This document shows, piece after piece, positions 35,157 to 43,572 of a DNA stretch of 61,041 bases; positions within the stretch are counted from its first letter, which is position 1; each line of letters begins with the position of its first letter. Below the pieces are notes generated by a model. The model saw only the letters and a list, made by a program, of their open reading frames with translations. It had not been told where the DNA came from and ran no database searches. A program made the position numbers and the translations under genes. This stretch comes from Chloroflexota bacterium (lineage in GTDB: Bacteria > Chloroflexota > Limnocylindria > Limnocylindrales > CSP1-4): positions 1 to 61,041 of the forward strand of contig JAJYLZ010000016.1 of the NCBI GenBank assembly GCA_021787395.1, written 5' to 3'.

Positions 35157-36208
35157 GGTGCGTCCTCGTTCGCGGCGCATGCGCTGGTCTGGTTGCCGGG
35201 CATAGCGTGCCCTGTGCGTGCGTGGTGCCGGGCGTCGATCTCGGCGAGCAGCGCCGGCACGAGCTCGTGCAGGTCCGCGACGACGAACAGGTCGGCGTGC
35301 GCGCGGAACGGAGCGTCCGGGTCGAGGCTGACCGCCACGACGGTGCGTGCCGCCCGCATTCCCATCCGATGCAGGATCTCGCCGGAGATGCCGAGTGCCA
35401 CGTAGAGGTCGGGCCGGATCGTCTTGCCGGACTGCCCGACCTGACAGCTGGGAGGCGCCCAGCCGAGGTCGACCGGTGGCCGGCTGGCGCCGACGGCACC
35501 GCCGAGGGCGTCCGCGAGCTGCTCCACCACACGCCACGCGTCCGCGCTCCCGACGCCGGCCCCGCCGGCGACCACCACGCGAGACCCCTCCAGCGCTGGC
35601 CGTACCGCGGCCAGGGGCTGCGTCGCGACCGTGCTGCGCTCCACGCGTCGGACCTGCGACCGCTCCTCGTGGACCAGGCGGATCTCCACCTGCTCGAAGG
35701 CTCCCGGCCCGCCGAGCTTCACGGGCGGCGTCACGTTCGGCTGGACCGTGACGATCCCGTGCTCGGCGGCGAAGCGGCTCTGGACCCGGGTCTCGGACCT
35801 GAACACGATGGTCTCGATGACGGGGCCGTCATCCCAGGTGATCCTCTGGGCGTTGGAGATGACCCCCCATCCCAGGCGCGCCGCCAGACTGCCAGCGACC
35901 GAACGGCCCCATGGCGTACCGGGCACGAGCAGGTACGCGGGTCCTCGCTGCCTCGCCAGGTGGGCGATCGCGGCGGCGGCGTCCGCCGGGTCCACCCAGT
36001 CGCCGTGGGGCGGCAATCCGACCTTCAGGACATGCGGCACGTATGCCGCCAGAGCCTCCGCCTCGGCGATCCCGTCGCCTACCAGGATCCCGACCGGGAT
36101 CAGGCCCGCCTGCCCCGCAACCGCGCTGCCGAGGGTCGCGACACCGGGCGTGCTCTCGGCCAGGGACCCGCGATCGGTCTCGCCGACGACCCAGACTTCG
36201 CCCGTCAC
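35123..36208 (-). CDS. etfA: Electron-transfer flavoprotein alpha subunit
   Basis: The 361-aa protein has an N-terminal domain (VWVVGETDRGSLAESTPGVATLGSAVAG) and the FAD-binding C-terminal domain with GASRPPVDLGWAPPSCQVGQSGKTIRPDLYVALGISGEILHRMGM, the ETF-alpha signature. It carries electrons from a flavin dehydrogenase, probably the YgcU-like protein or GlpD here, toward the quinone pool. It has a short extra C-terminal tail that overlaps the kinase gene. The GTG at 36208 overlaps the etfB stop (GTGA). A QR/YgcQ-like specialised ETF is more likely than the fatty-acid-oxidation ETF, given its neighbours. Confidence 0.94.
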   Translation of the reverse strand: MTGEVWVVGETDRGSLAESTPGVATLGSAVAGQAGLIPVGILVGDGIAEAEALAAYVPHVLKVGLPPHGDWVDPADAAAAIAHLARQRGPAYLLVPGTPWGRSVAGSLAARLGWGVISNAQRITWDDGPVIETIVFRSETRVQSRFAAEHGIVTVQPNVTPPVKLGGPGAFEQVEIRLVHEERSQVRRVERSTVATQPLAAVRPALEGSRVVVAGGAGVGSADAWRVVEQLADALGGAVGASRPPVDLGWAPPSCQVGQSGKTIRPDLYVALGISGEILHRMGMRAARTVVAVSLDPDAPFRAHADLFVVADLHELVPALLAEIDARHHARTGHAMPGNQTSACAANEDAPWTHRPDPAAT

Positions 36209-36990
36209 GGCACGAATCCCCGCTCGGCCAGGAAGTCGGCCACCGCTCGGGCCGCGGCGGGCACGTCGCCCGTGACCACTCGCGCCTCCTGCGCCGGCTC
36301 GGGGATCGTGGCCTTCACCACCCGGGTGGTTGCGGCCGCGCGCCCGACGGTGTCCGGGCCGATCCCGAGGTCGTCGAGGGCCAGGATCTCCGGGCGCCGA
36401 GACCGCGTCGCCATGATGCTGCGCAGCGACGGGTACCGGAACGCGCCGACGGCCCGGGTGACGGTGACGAGCGCGGGCAGCGGCGCCGCGATCCGGTCGA
36501 ACCCGTCGTCCCGCTCCTGGCGCACGTGGACCTCGCCTCCGGTGACGAGGACCTCGCTCGCGTTCGCCAGGAACGGCTGCCCCAGGAGCGTTGCCACAGC
36601 CGCGACGACCATGCCGCCGCCCCCGTCGGACGTGTCCTGGCCGCCCAGGACGAGGTCGAACGGCTGACGGGCGAGCGCTGCGGCCAGCACCCTCGCGGTC
36701 GAGAGGATGCAGCTGTCCTCGAGCCGCGCATCGCTCACGAGCACCGACCGGCCGACCCCGGCCGCGACCGCCTTGCTGAGCCCGCCCCAGGCCTCTGGCG
36801 GGCCCATTGTGAGCATGGTGGTCTGCACGCTCGGGTCGGCATCGGCGAGGCGCAGCGCCACCTCGACGGCGTGCTCGTCATTCGGGTTGAGGATCGGATC
36901 CGCGGCCGATCGGTCGATCCGCAGATCCGGGGTGAGGCGTGCGGTCTCGGCATTGTTCGGCACGGCCTTGACGAGGATGACGACGTGCAT
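36205..36990 (-). CDS. etfB: Electron-transfer flavoprotein beta subunit
   Basis: The 261-aa protein shows the ETF-beta pattern: VILVKAVPNNAETARL, NPNDEHAVEVALRLAD, DLVLGGQDTSDGGGGMV (nucleotide-binding loop) and ALVTVTRAVGAFRYPSLRSIMATRSRRPEILALDDLGI. It forms the heterodimer with EtfA, GTGA-overlapped downstream. Its ribosome-binding site GGAGG sits inside a hairpin (see 36995-37029), which may tune its synthesis relative to glpD upstream. Confidence 0.94.
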   Translation of the reverse strand: MHVVILVKAVPNNAETARLTPDLRIDRSAADPILNPNDEHAVEVALRLADADPSVQTTMLTMGPPEAWGGLSKAVAAGVGRSVLVSDARLEDSCILSTARVLAAALARQPFDLVLGGQDTSDGGGGMVVAAVATLLGQPFLANASEVLVTGGEVHVRQERDDGFDRIAAPLPALVTVTRAVGAFRYPSLRSIMATRSRRPEILALDDLGIGPDTVGRAAATTRVVKATIPEPAQEARVVTGDVPAAARAVADFLAERGFVP

Positions 36991-36994
36991 CAGC

Positions 36995-37029
36995 GCGCCT
37001 CCAGGGAGGCGCCAGACCGGGCGCCTCCC
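36995..37029 (-). promoter_or_regulatory. Mutually exclusive hairpins covering the etfB ribosome-binding site
   Basis: In the 56 bases between glpD and etfB, a perfect 10-bp stem (37004-37013 with 37020-37029, 6-base loop) can form. The middle strand can instead pair with 36995-37002 (8 bp, short loop), which would bury the GGAGG in front of etfB. The two structures share 37005-37012 and cannot coexist. The pattern resembles a translational or attenuation switch; function is inferred. Confidence 0.5.
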
Positions 37030-37046
37030 ATCGTGGCGGATCCTGC

Positions 37047-38717
37047 CTACGCGGACATGGGCATCGGAAGCGGAGCGCCCGGCCAGGCGTGGTTGCGCGC
37101 GACGCGCTGGAAGGCCTCCAGCTCGGCGGCCCTCCTCGTGGCGCTCCAGCCGAGCAGGTCGCCCGCGATCTCGGCCGCCGCCGGGGCCGCCGCAAGGCCG
37201 CGGTCGTCGCTGAAGAGCAGAGCGGCGGTGCGCCGATCGAGGATGTCGGTCAACGTGAGCGCCATGCCCTTCTCCACGGCGATCTTCACCTCGCCGCGGA
37301 GGGCGGTTGAGTTGGGTGCCAGCGGCTCGAGCCAGGTCGGGTCGAGCTCGCCGAGGCCGAGCAGGTCCTCCACCTGGGCGCCGTACAGCCAGGTGACGCG
37401 TTCAGCCGCAGCCGCCGAGACGCCCCGGGCGCCGAGGCGCGCCACCATCGCGGACTGGAACGCAGCGAAGTCGCGGCCGCCCAGGTCTGCGCCGGGAAGC
37501 GGCACCGATGCCGTGCGGTGGGCGTCCCCGAGGTCCCTGCCGAGCTCCCGGGCGACGTGTTCCATGACCCGCTCGCCCATGCGCCGGTGCGTCGTGAGCT
37601 TCCCGCCGACGATGGTCAGCAGCCCCTCGCGGCTGCGCCAGATCTCGTCGTGGCGCGAGGTGTCGCGGGTTGACTTGCCCGCCTCCGCGATGAGCGGCCG
37701 GAGCCCGGCCCACGTCGCGACCACGTCCGCCTCGGAGAGGCCCAGGGCGGGGAAGCAGTCCTGGGCCAGCCGGAGGATGTCGTCCGCCGCCGCTTGGTCG
37801 GTCGTCGGCTGATCGAGTTGGCCGTCGTGCGCCACGTCCGAGGTGCCGATGTAGACGTAGTCCCAGCGCCGGATGGCGAACCCGGCCCGGCCGGACGGCG
37901 AGGCCAGCGCCACGGCGCCGCGGAGGGGGATGCGGTCGGCGTGGAAGACGAGGTGGATGCCCTTGCTGGGGAGCACGTGCTTCGGCGCGGGCGTGTCGCC
38001 GAGGCCGATGGTCTCCTCCGCCCACGGCCCCGTCGCGTTGACCACCACGGCAGACCGCAGCTCGCGGACCTGCCCGTCCAGCTCGTCCTGGACGCGGACT
38101 CCGGCCAGCCGCCCGCCCTCGACGAGGAGCGAGGTGACCTTCGTGTGGTTCGCGACGTGCGCGCCGTGCACCGCCGCGGACAGCGCGGTCTCGAGCGTCA
38201 GCCTGGCGTCGTCGGTGTAGTACTCCGTGTACTCGAACCCGCCGGACACCTGATCTCGGAGAGCGGGGACGCGCTCGCGGACCTGCCCGGCGTCGAGGAC
38301 CTTGTGGCGCTCGCTCGGGGTGGAGCCGGCGAGCTTGTCGAACATCGTGAAGCCGACCCGGAACTTCGCCTTGCTGTCGCCCTTGTAGAGGGGATAGATG
38401 AACAGCACGGGATGGACCAGGTGCGGTGCGATCGCGTTGAGCACCTTGCGCTCGTGTGCCGATTCGCGCACCAGCGCGACGTCGCCGTAGGCGAGGTAGC
38501 GGAGTCCGCCGTGGACGAGCTTCGAGGAGCGGCTCGAGGTCCCGTAGGCGAAGTCGACCTTCTCCACCAGGCCCACGCGCAGCCCGCGCAGCGCGGCGTC
38601 GCGCGCCAGCCCGCAGCCCGTGATGCCCCCGCCGATGACCAGGAGGTCCATCGGCTCGCGCGCCATGGCGTCCAGCGCCGCGAGCCGCTCTGCCGGGCCG
38701 AATTGCGGAGTGGTCAT
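37047..38717 (-). CDS. glpD: Glycerol-3-phosphate dehydrogenase, FAD-dependent (GlpD/GlpA type)
   Basis: The 556-aa protein oxidises sn-glycerol 3-phosphate to dihydroxyacetone phosphate at the membrane, passing electrons to quinone. FAD fold: LLVIGGGITGCGLARDAALRGLRVGLVEKVDFAYGTSSRSSKLVHGGLRYL. Substrate-side motifs: WAGLRPLIAEAGKSTRDTSRHDEIW and GLLTIVGGKLTTHRRMGERVMEHV. A C-terminal helical cap of about 130 residues follows. Length is normal for homodimeric GlpD. The ATG at 38717 overlaps the glpK stop (ATGA). Confidence 0.95.
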   Translation of the reverse strand: MTTPQFGPAERLAALDAMAREPMDLLVIGGGITGCGLARDAALRGLRVGLVEKVDFAYGTSSRSSKLVHGGLRYLAYGDVALVRESAHERKVLNAIAPHLVHPVLFIYPLYKGDSKAKFRVGFTMFDKLAGSTPSERHKVLDAGQVRERVPALRDQVSGGFEYTEYYTDDARLTLETALSAAVHGAHVANHTKVTSLLVEGGRLAGVRVQDELDGQVRELRSAVVVNATGPWAEETIGLGDTPAPKHVLPSKGIHLVFHADRIPLRGAVALASPSGRAGFAIRRWDYVYIGTSDVAHDGQLDQPTTDQAAADDILRLAQDCFPALGLSEADVVATWAGLRPLIAEAGKSTRDTSRHDEIWRSREGLLTIVGGKLTTHRRMGERVMEHVARELGRDLGDAHRTASVPLPGADLGGRDFAAFQSAMVARLGARGVSAAAAERVTWLYGAQVEDLLGLGELDPTWLEPLAPNSTALRGEVKIAVEKGMALTLTDILDRRTAALLFSDDRGLAAAPAAAEIAGDLLGWSATRRAAELEAFQRVARNHAWPGAPLPMPMSA

Positions 38718-40207
38718 GTCGGGGTTCCTCCTGCCGAGTTGGCGGCGGTGTAGGCGCGCACGGCCGCGACCGCGTGCTGCCAGGCGTGGAATCGATCGTC
38801 GAGGCTCGTGGCGTCGGGCCCGGGCTCGAAGACGGTCGCGGGGAGTCGCGTCTGCCGGATCTCGTCCGTGTCCTGCCAGAAGCCCACCGCGAGGCCCGCG
38901 AGGTAGGCGATGCCGAGCGATGTGGCCTGGACGGTGCTCGGGCGGTCCACCGGGACGCCCAGGACGTCGGCCTGGATCTGCAGGAACAGGTCGTTGGCGG
39001 CCATGCCGCCGTCCACCGGCAGGCGCCTGAAGGCGGGCGCCGGCGAGTCGATCCGCATCGCCTCGACGACCTCGCGCGTCCGGAAGGCCACCCCCTCGAG
39101 CATCGCCCGGGCGATGTGGGCCCGGGTGGTGGCCCGCGTCAGGCCGAGGAAGGCGCCCTTGGCAGACGGGTCCGGGCTGGGCGACCCGAGGCCCTGCAGG
39201 GCGGGCACGAACGCCACGCCCCCGGCGTCGGGCACCGAGGCGACCAGCGCCTGGGTCTCGGCGGGCGACTCGAGCAGCCGCACCGACCGCCCCCAGCCGA
39301 TCACCGCGCCGCCCGAGATGACCGTCCCCTCGAGGACATAGGAATCCACGTTGCCGAGTCGCCACAGGCTGAGCGGGTAGGTGCCCCTGCCGTTCACCCA
39401 CTGGCCGCCGGTGTTGACATCGACCATCACCGCCGTCCCGTAGGTGGCTTTGCCCTCGCCGGGCTCGAGGCACAGCTGGCCGAAGGTCGCGGCCTGCTGG
39501 TCGCCGGCCGAGGCGGCGACAGGGACGACCGCGCCGTCGAACAGGTCGGGGTCCGCGTTGGCGTAGACGACGCTGGAAGGGGAGACGGTGGCGAGTCGCT
39601 CGACCGGCACGCCCAGCACGTCGACGATGCGCGGGGACCAGTCGCCCGTGGCCGGGTCCCACATCGAGGTCGTCGAGGCGTTCGAGGCGTCGATCACGAA
39701 CGCTGCGCCGCCCGTCAGCTTCCAGACGAGCCAGCTGTCCAGGGTGCCCACGAGCGCCTCCCCGGACAGCACCCGGTCGCGGACGCCCGGGACGTGGTCC
39801 AGCAGCCACTCGATCTTCGTGAGGGCCTGGAACGGGCTGACCGGGAACCCCAGCAGCTCGGTCAACTCGAGGCAGCGCGGCCACGTGCGGAGGTCCTGCC
39901 AGACGATCGCATTGTGCAGGGGCTGCCCCGTCTTCCTGTCCCAGGCCAGGGCGGTCGCGCGCTGGCCGGTCACGCCGATCGCGGCAATCTGCCGGGCATG
40001 TGCCCCGGCGCGCGCCATGGTCTCTGACATCAGGCTGCGCGTGACGGCCCAGATCTCCGCGGCGTCGTGCTCGAGCAGGCTGGGGGCCGGCGTGATCTGC
40101 GTGAACTCCCGATAGGCGCCCGCGACCTCCACGCCGCGACGGTCGTAGAGGATCGTTCGGATCCCGGTCGTGCCGGCGTCGATCGTCAGAACGAGCGATC
40201 TTGACAT
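38714..40207 (-). CDS. glpK: Glycerol kinase
   Basis: The 497-aa FGGY kinase has LTIDAGTTGIRTILYD, IGVTGQRATALAWDRKTGQPLHNAIVWQDLRT (glycerol-site Arg/Asp region), AGDQQAATFGQ, YGTAVMVDVNTG and GGMAANDLFLQIQADVLGVPVDRPSTVQATSLGIAYLAGLAVGFW. The FBP and IIA-Glc sites of E. coli GlpK cannot be judged. The E-x-T-A-L-G motif near the C-terminus is replaced by V-Q-A-T-S-L-G, a mild divergence, so another triol or polyol is conceivable. ATG 40207 has AGGAAGG 7 bases upstream. Its product is the substrate of GlpD, encoded next. Confidence 0.9.
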   Translation of the reverse strand: MSRSLVLTIDAGTTGIRTILYDRRGVEVAGAYREFTQITPAPSLLEHDAAEIWAVTRSLMSETMARAGAHARQIAAIGVTGQRATALAWDRKTGQPLHNAIVWQDLRTWPRCLELTELLGFPVSPFQALTKIEWLLDHVPGVRDRVLSGEALVGTLDSWLVWKLTGGAAFVIDASNASTTSMWDPATGDWSPRIVDVLGVPVERLATVSPSSVVYANADPDLFDGAVVPVAASAGDQQAATFGQLCLEPGEGKATYGTAVMVDVNTGGQWVNGRGTYPLSLWRLGNVDSYVLEGTVISGGAVIGWGRSVRLLESPAETQALVASVPDAGGVAFVPALQGLGSPSPDPSAKGAFLGLTRATTRAHIARAMLEGVAFRTREVVEAMRIDSPAPAFRRLPVDGGMAANDLFLQIQADVLGVPVDRPSTVQATSLGIAYLAGLAVGFWQDTDEIRQTRLPATVFEPGPDATSLDDRFHAWQHAVAAVRAYTAANSAGGTPT

Positions 40208-40282
40208 TCGCTGCCTTCCTGTGGGCGGCATCGGGCGGCGAGCGGAGAGGAGCGTCCGCTCGCCGCCCCGGGGGTCTGCGTC

Positions 40283-41752
40283 TCAGCCGTCCGACTCGAC
40301 GCCCCCGGCCTCGAGCGGGATGAGGCAGCCGGGGTTCATGGTCCCGTTGGGATCCAGCTCCCGCTTCATCCGGCGCAGCAGGTCGTACGACGATCCGAGC
40401 TCGTCCGCGACGCGGTTCGCGCGCATCTTCCCGGCGCCGTGGTGGTGCACGCTGCCGCCCGTGGGCTCCTTGAGCACCTCCGTGACGATCGCACTCTTCA
40501 CCGCCCGGTCGGATTCCCACATCCGCAGCGGGTCCTTGGCCTTGAGCACGTAGACGAAGTAGATGTTGGTGCCGTTCTGGTAGCTGTGCGAGACGTGCCC
40601 GCCGATCCCGAGGAGGTTGTCGATCTCGCCCGGCAGATTGGCCATCACGTTGCGGTAGATGCGCTTGATGTCGGTCCAGCTCGCGGAGACCTCGCAGGTG
40701 GTGTAGAAGGCCTGGGTCTCGCGGTACCGGTTGCGGATCTCCTCGGTGCCCAGGATCTTGCAGACGTCATTGCGCACCCGGAGCCAGTGGTCGACGACTG
40801 CGGTGTCCACGGCGCGGGCGCCATGATGCGGGGCGATCTCGTCGATCGCGGCGCCGATCGCGGCCGTGATGCTCGGCGGCCCCTCGGCCACGAAGAACAT
40901 GCAGGCCTCTCCGTCCTGCAGCTCCACGAAGCCGCCGTAGTTGAAGTCCATGTCGAGCTTGTCGTACAGCCTGACGACGCCAGGCCGGAACCCCTTCACG
41001 ATGACCTCGCGGATCGCGTCGAGGCCGGCCTCGAAGCTGGGCACGACGTAGGCGCCCTTCCACCAGCTGTCCGGGTAGTGGGTGAACAGCTTCACCGTGA
41101 CTTCGGTGATGATGGCGATCGCGCCCTCAGTGCCCATGAAGAAGTGCCTGAGGTCAGGCCCGGCAGCGCTGCGGGGGACATTGCGGATGCGCACCACCTG
41201 GCCGTCCGGCAGGACGGCCTCGAGGCCGCACAGCATGTCCTCGATGCCGCCGTAGTAGGTGGAGAACTGGCCGATGCTGCGGACGGCGACGAGGCCGCCC
41301 ATGCACGCAAGCGGCTGGGACTGCGGCCAGTGGCCCGTCGTGAGCCCCTGCTCGTTGGCCAGCTGCTCGAGGCGCGCCAGCCGCATCCCGCAGCCGACGG
41401 TCGCGGTCATGTTCTCGGCGTCCAGGGAGACGACGGCGTCCATGCCGCTCAGGTCGAACACGACGGTGTGGTCGTTGACGACCAGCAGCTGGTCCTCGCT
41501 GCTCGAGGCGCCAGTCTGGACGATCACGCTGAGCCCGTTCTCATTGCAGTACCGGACCGCGTCGGCGACCTCCTCGGTCGAGCGCAGCTTGAGGATGCAC
41601 ACGGGGAGATGCTCGGGGACGTAGTCGAACGCCTTCTCGAACTGGCGGACCAGCACCTGCTCGGGCTGGAGGAGGCCTGCCCTGTCGACGACAACCCGAT
41701 CGCTGCCCAGCGCCTGGGACAGCTCTCGGATCGCCTGGTCCGTTGAGTGCAT
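40283..41752 (-). CDS. YgcU-like FAD-linked dehydrogenase
   Basis: The 489-aa VAO/GlcD-family flavoprotein has the FAD domain segment VQTGASSSEDQLL...VVFDLSGMDAVVSLDAENMTATVGCGMRL, TGHWPQSQPLACMGGLVAVRSIGQFSTYYGGIEDML and FFMGTEGAIAIITEVTVKLF, and the C-terminal GSVHHHGAGKMR with a His triplet typical of the alkyl-DHAP-synthase/D-lactate dehydrogenase branch. The central block closely matches my memory of E. coli YgcU. It probably oxidises a phosphorylated or free polyol/hydroxyacid and passes electrons to EtfAB. First gene of the minus-strand operon, whose promoter overlaps an RpiR-type operator. Confidence 0.9.
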   Translation of the reverse strand: MHSTDQAIRELSQALGSDRVVVDRAGLLQPEQVLVRQFEKAFDYVPEHLPVCILKLRSTEEVADAVRYCNENGLSVIVQTGASSSEDQLLVVNDHTVVFDLSGMDAVVSLDAENMTATVGCGMRLARLEQLANEQGLTTGHWPQSQPLACMGGLVAVRSIGQFSTYYGGIEDMLCGLEAVLPDGQVVRIRNVPRSAAGPDLRHFFMGTEGAIAIITEVTVKLFTHYPDSWWKGAYVVPSFEAGLDAIREVIVKGFRPGVVRLYDKLDMDFNYGGFVELQDGEACMFFVAEGPPSITAAIGAAIDEIAPHHGARAVDTAVVDHWLRVRNDVCKILGTEEIRNRYRETQAFYTTCEVSASWTDIKRIYRNVMANLPGEIDNLLGIGGHVSHSYQNGTNIYFVYVLKAKDPLRMWESDRAVKSAIVTEVLKEPTGGSVHHHGAGKMRANRVADELGSSYDLLRRMKRELDPNGTMNPGCLIPLEAGGVESDG

Positions 41753-41799
41753 CGTCAGCTCCCGCGTGCTTTGGGTCCCGAGGATCACCTCGCTGGCGT

Positions 41800-41812
41800 G
41801 TAGTGTAACTAC
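41800..41812. promoter_or_regulatory. Operator 1, palindrome GTAGT-GTA-ACTAC
   Basis: A perfect 5-bp inverted repeat with a 3-base centre lies over the -10 of the minus-strand promoter. It is matched by operator 2, 74 bp away centre to centre. The likely binder is the RpiR protein encoded at 46628. Confidence 0.7.
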
Positions 41813-41830
41813 CTCGAACCGGCGGAGCAA
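41802..41830 (-). promoter_or_regulatory. Promoter of the dehydrogenase-glpK-glpD-etf-kinase operon
   Basis: On the minus strand, TTGCTC (41830-41825) and TACACT (41807-41802) are separated by 17 bases. The -10 lies within operator 1, so a bound regulator would block initiation. The -35 match is weak. Confidence 0.5.
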
Positions 41831-41854
41831 GCGGCCTGCGCCCCATATTGGGAC

Positions 41855-41884
41855 TTGCAAACAGCGAAAGGTAGTAGTTATGCT
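41855..41884 (+). promoter_or_regulatory. Promoter of the ABC transporter-gldA operon
   Basis: TTGCAA (41855-41860) and TATGCT (41879-41884) are 18 bases apart (or TTATGC at 17). The -10 lies inside operator 2. The stretch around it is clearly AT-richer than the flanking genes. Confidence 0.55.
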
Positions 41885-41886
41885 AC
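41874..41886. promoter_or_regulatory. Operator 2, palindrome GTAGT-TAT-GCTAC
   Basis: Same 13-bp design as operator 1, with one T/G mismatch between arms. It covers the -10 of the plus-strand promoter. Spacing to operator 1 (74 bp, about seven helical turns) would put both sites on one face of the DNA. Confidence 0.7.
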
Positions 41887-42022
41887 ATCCCTCGCCACTG
41901 CAGCGGGAGGGCACGGCACCGGAGGATACGGCGGCACCCACGGGCGCGTTCACGCGCTGCTCCAGCACGCCTCGACGCCCACCCCACAACGCCCACCCAG
42001 ACAAGTCGAGAGGTATGCGCCA

Positions 42023-43474
42023 ATGAACGGAACATGGCAGGGGAGAGGAATGGCGGCTCGAGCCGTGGCCCTCCTTGCCGCGGGCATCCTGGTCGCAGGG
42101 TGCGCGTCGTCCACCGCGACTCCGGCCGCCGGGACTCCCGGAGCCAGCACCGCCCCCTCCGCCAGCGCCGCGCCCGCGACCGCCGCCGCGAGTGAGGCGC
42201 CGACCGCCAGCCCGACGCCGGCGCCTACCGGCCCCTCCCAGGCCGAGATCGACGCCGCGCTGAACACCCCGACGACCCTCACCTACTGGTCGTGGGACCT
42301 GTCGGCGAAGGCGTCGGTCGACGAGTTCGAGAAGCTGCACCCGGCGATCAAGATCAACCTCACCAACGTCGGCGTGGGGCCCGCGGAGTACCAGAAGGTG
42401 CGGACCGCACTGGCAGCCGGCACGGGCGTCCCGGACATCGTGTTCATGGAGGGCTCGACGGTCCCGGCGTTCGCCCTGACCAACAGCCTGCTCGACCTGG
42501 GCTCCCTGGGCGCGTCGAGCCTGCAGGACCTGTTCCTGCCGGCCGCCTGGTCATCCGGCGTCGTGGGCGGCCAGGTCCTCGGCCTCCCCGTCGGGTCGAA
42601 CGCGACGGCCAGCTACTACCGCAAGGACCTGTTCACGCAGGCGGGCATCTCCACGCCCCCGGCCACCTGGGACGAGTTCGCGGCAGACGCGAAGATCCTC
42701 AAGGACAAGACGGGCGCGGGCATCGCCGACTTCACGCCGAACGACGCGGGCCTGATCTACGCCTGGATGTACGAGGCCGGCATCACGCCGTTCGACTGGA
42801 CCCCCGGCAGCACCCACGTCACCGTTCAGCTGAACTCCCCCGACATGAAGAAGCTCATGGCCTACTGGCAGGGGCTCATTGACGCCGGGTACGTCGGGTC
42901 CACCGCCGGCTGGGTCGACGCCTACTGGCAGGCATTCAACTCCAACAGCATCGCGACCTGGCAGGCTGGCGTCTGGGGCTCGCCGGTGCTGCAGGGCGAC
43001 ACGAAGACGGCGACCGGAGCGTGGAACGTCGCTCCGTGGCCGCAGTGGACGGCGGGGGGCCAGGCCGGTGCCCTGTGGCAGGGCGGCGTCGACGACGTCG
43101 TCATGAAGGCCAGCGCGAACCCGATCGCCGCGTACGAGTTCCTCAAGTTCCGCTCGACGTCGCCGCAGTTCGCGGTGGAGAAGTACACCAAGTGGGGCTG
43201 GGACCCGGTCCTCAAGAGCGTCGTCGCAGACCCGGCCTGGCTGTACACCAAGGACCCGTACCTGGACCAGAACGCCAACGTGGTCTGGGCGCAGGAGCTG
43301 AGCAGCGTCGGCCCCTCCTGGCACTGGCTGCCGTTCATGGAGTACGTCACCTCGTCCTACGTGGACACGCTCGGCAAGGCGGCCGCCGACAAGACGGACC
43401 TCGGCGCCGGCCTCGATGCGTGGCAGCAGGCGGTGGTCACGTACGCCCAGCAGCAGGGCTTCACCGTGAACTGA
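42023..43474 (+). CDS. ABC transporter substrate-binding lipoprotein (sugar/polyol, UgpB/MalE-like)
   Basis: The 483-aa protein has a signal peptide with lipobox LLAAGILVAGC, an Ala/Pro/Thr linker to about residue 75, then a family-1 extracellular solute-binding fold: TLTYWSWDLSAKASVDEFEKLHPAIKINLTNVGVGPAEYQKVRTALAAGTGVPDIVFMEGSTVPAF, QVLGLPVGSNATASYYRKDLFTQAGISTPPATWDEF. Ligand type is sugar, polyol or glycerol 3-phosphate-like by family; the neighbouring kinases and dehydrogenases favour a polyol. ATG 42023 has GAGAGG about 9 bases upstream. A hairpin separates it from the permeases. Confidence 0.93.
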   Translation: MNGTWQGRGMAARAVALLAAGILVAGCASSTATPAAGTPGASTAPSASAAPATAAASEAPTASPTPAPTGPSQAEIDAALNTPTTLTYWSWDLSAKASVDEFEKLHPAIKINLTNVGVGPAEYQKVRTALAAGTGVPDIVFMEGSTVPAFALTNSLLDLGSLGASSLQDLFLPAAWSSGVVGGQVLGLPVGSNATASYYRKDLFTQAGISTPPATWDEFAADAKILKDKTGAGIADFTPNDAGLIYAWMYEAGITPFDWTPGSTHVTVQLNSPDMKKLMAYWQGLIDAGYVGSTAGWVDAYWQAFNSNSIATWQAGVWGSPVLQGDTKTATGAWNVAPWPQWTAGGQAGALWQGGVDDVVMKASANPIAAYEFLKFRSTSPQFAVEKYTKWGWDPVLKSVVADPAWLYTKDPYLDQNANVVWAQELSSVGPSWHWLPFMEYVTSSYVDTLGKAAADKTDLGAGLDAWQQAVVTYAQQQGFTVN

Positions 43475-43512
43475 TGCATCCTGACGTCTGATCGGGTCAC
43501 AGCAGTCCAATC

Positions 43513-43549
43513 CGGGCTGGGCAGCGCGTCCTCCCACGCTCCCAGCCCG
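43513..43549 (+). terminator. Intra-operon hairpin with short T-run (attenuator)
   Basis: Arms 43513-43521 and 43541-43549 (CGGGCTGGG and its complement), extended by AGCG/CGCT inside, are followed by TCCCGTTTTC. It is placed between the binding-protein gene and the permease genes, where partial termination usually raises the binding protein over the permeases. Confidence 0.7.
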
Positions 43550-43572
43550 ATCCCGTTTTCGGAGCAGCCAGG

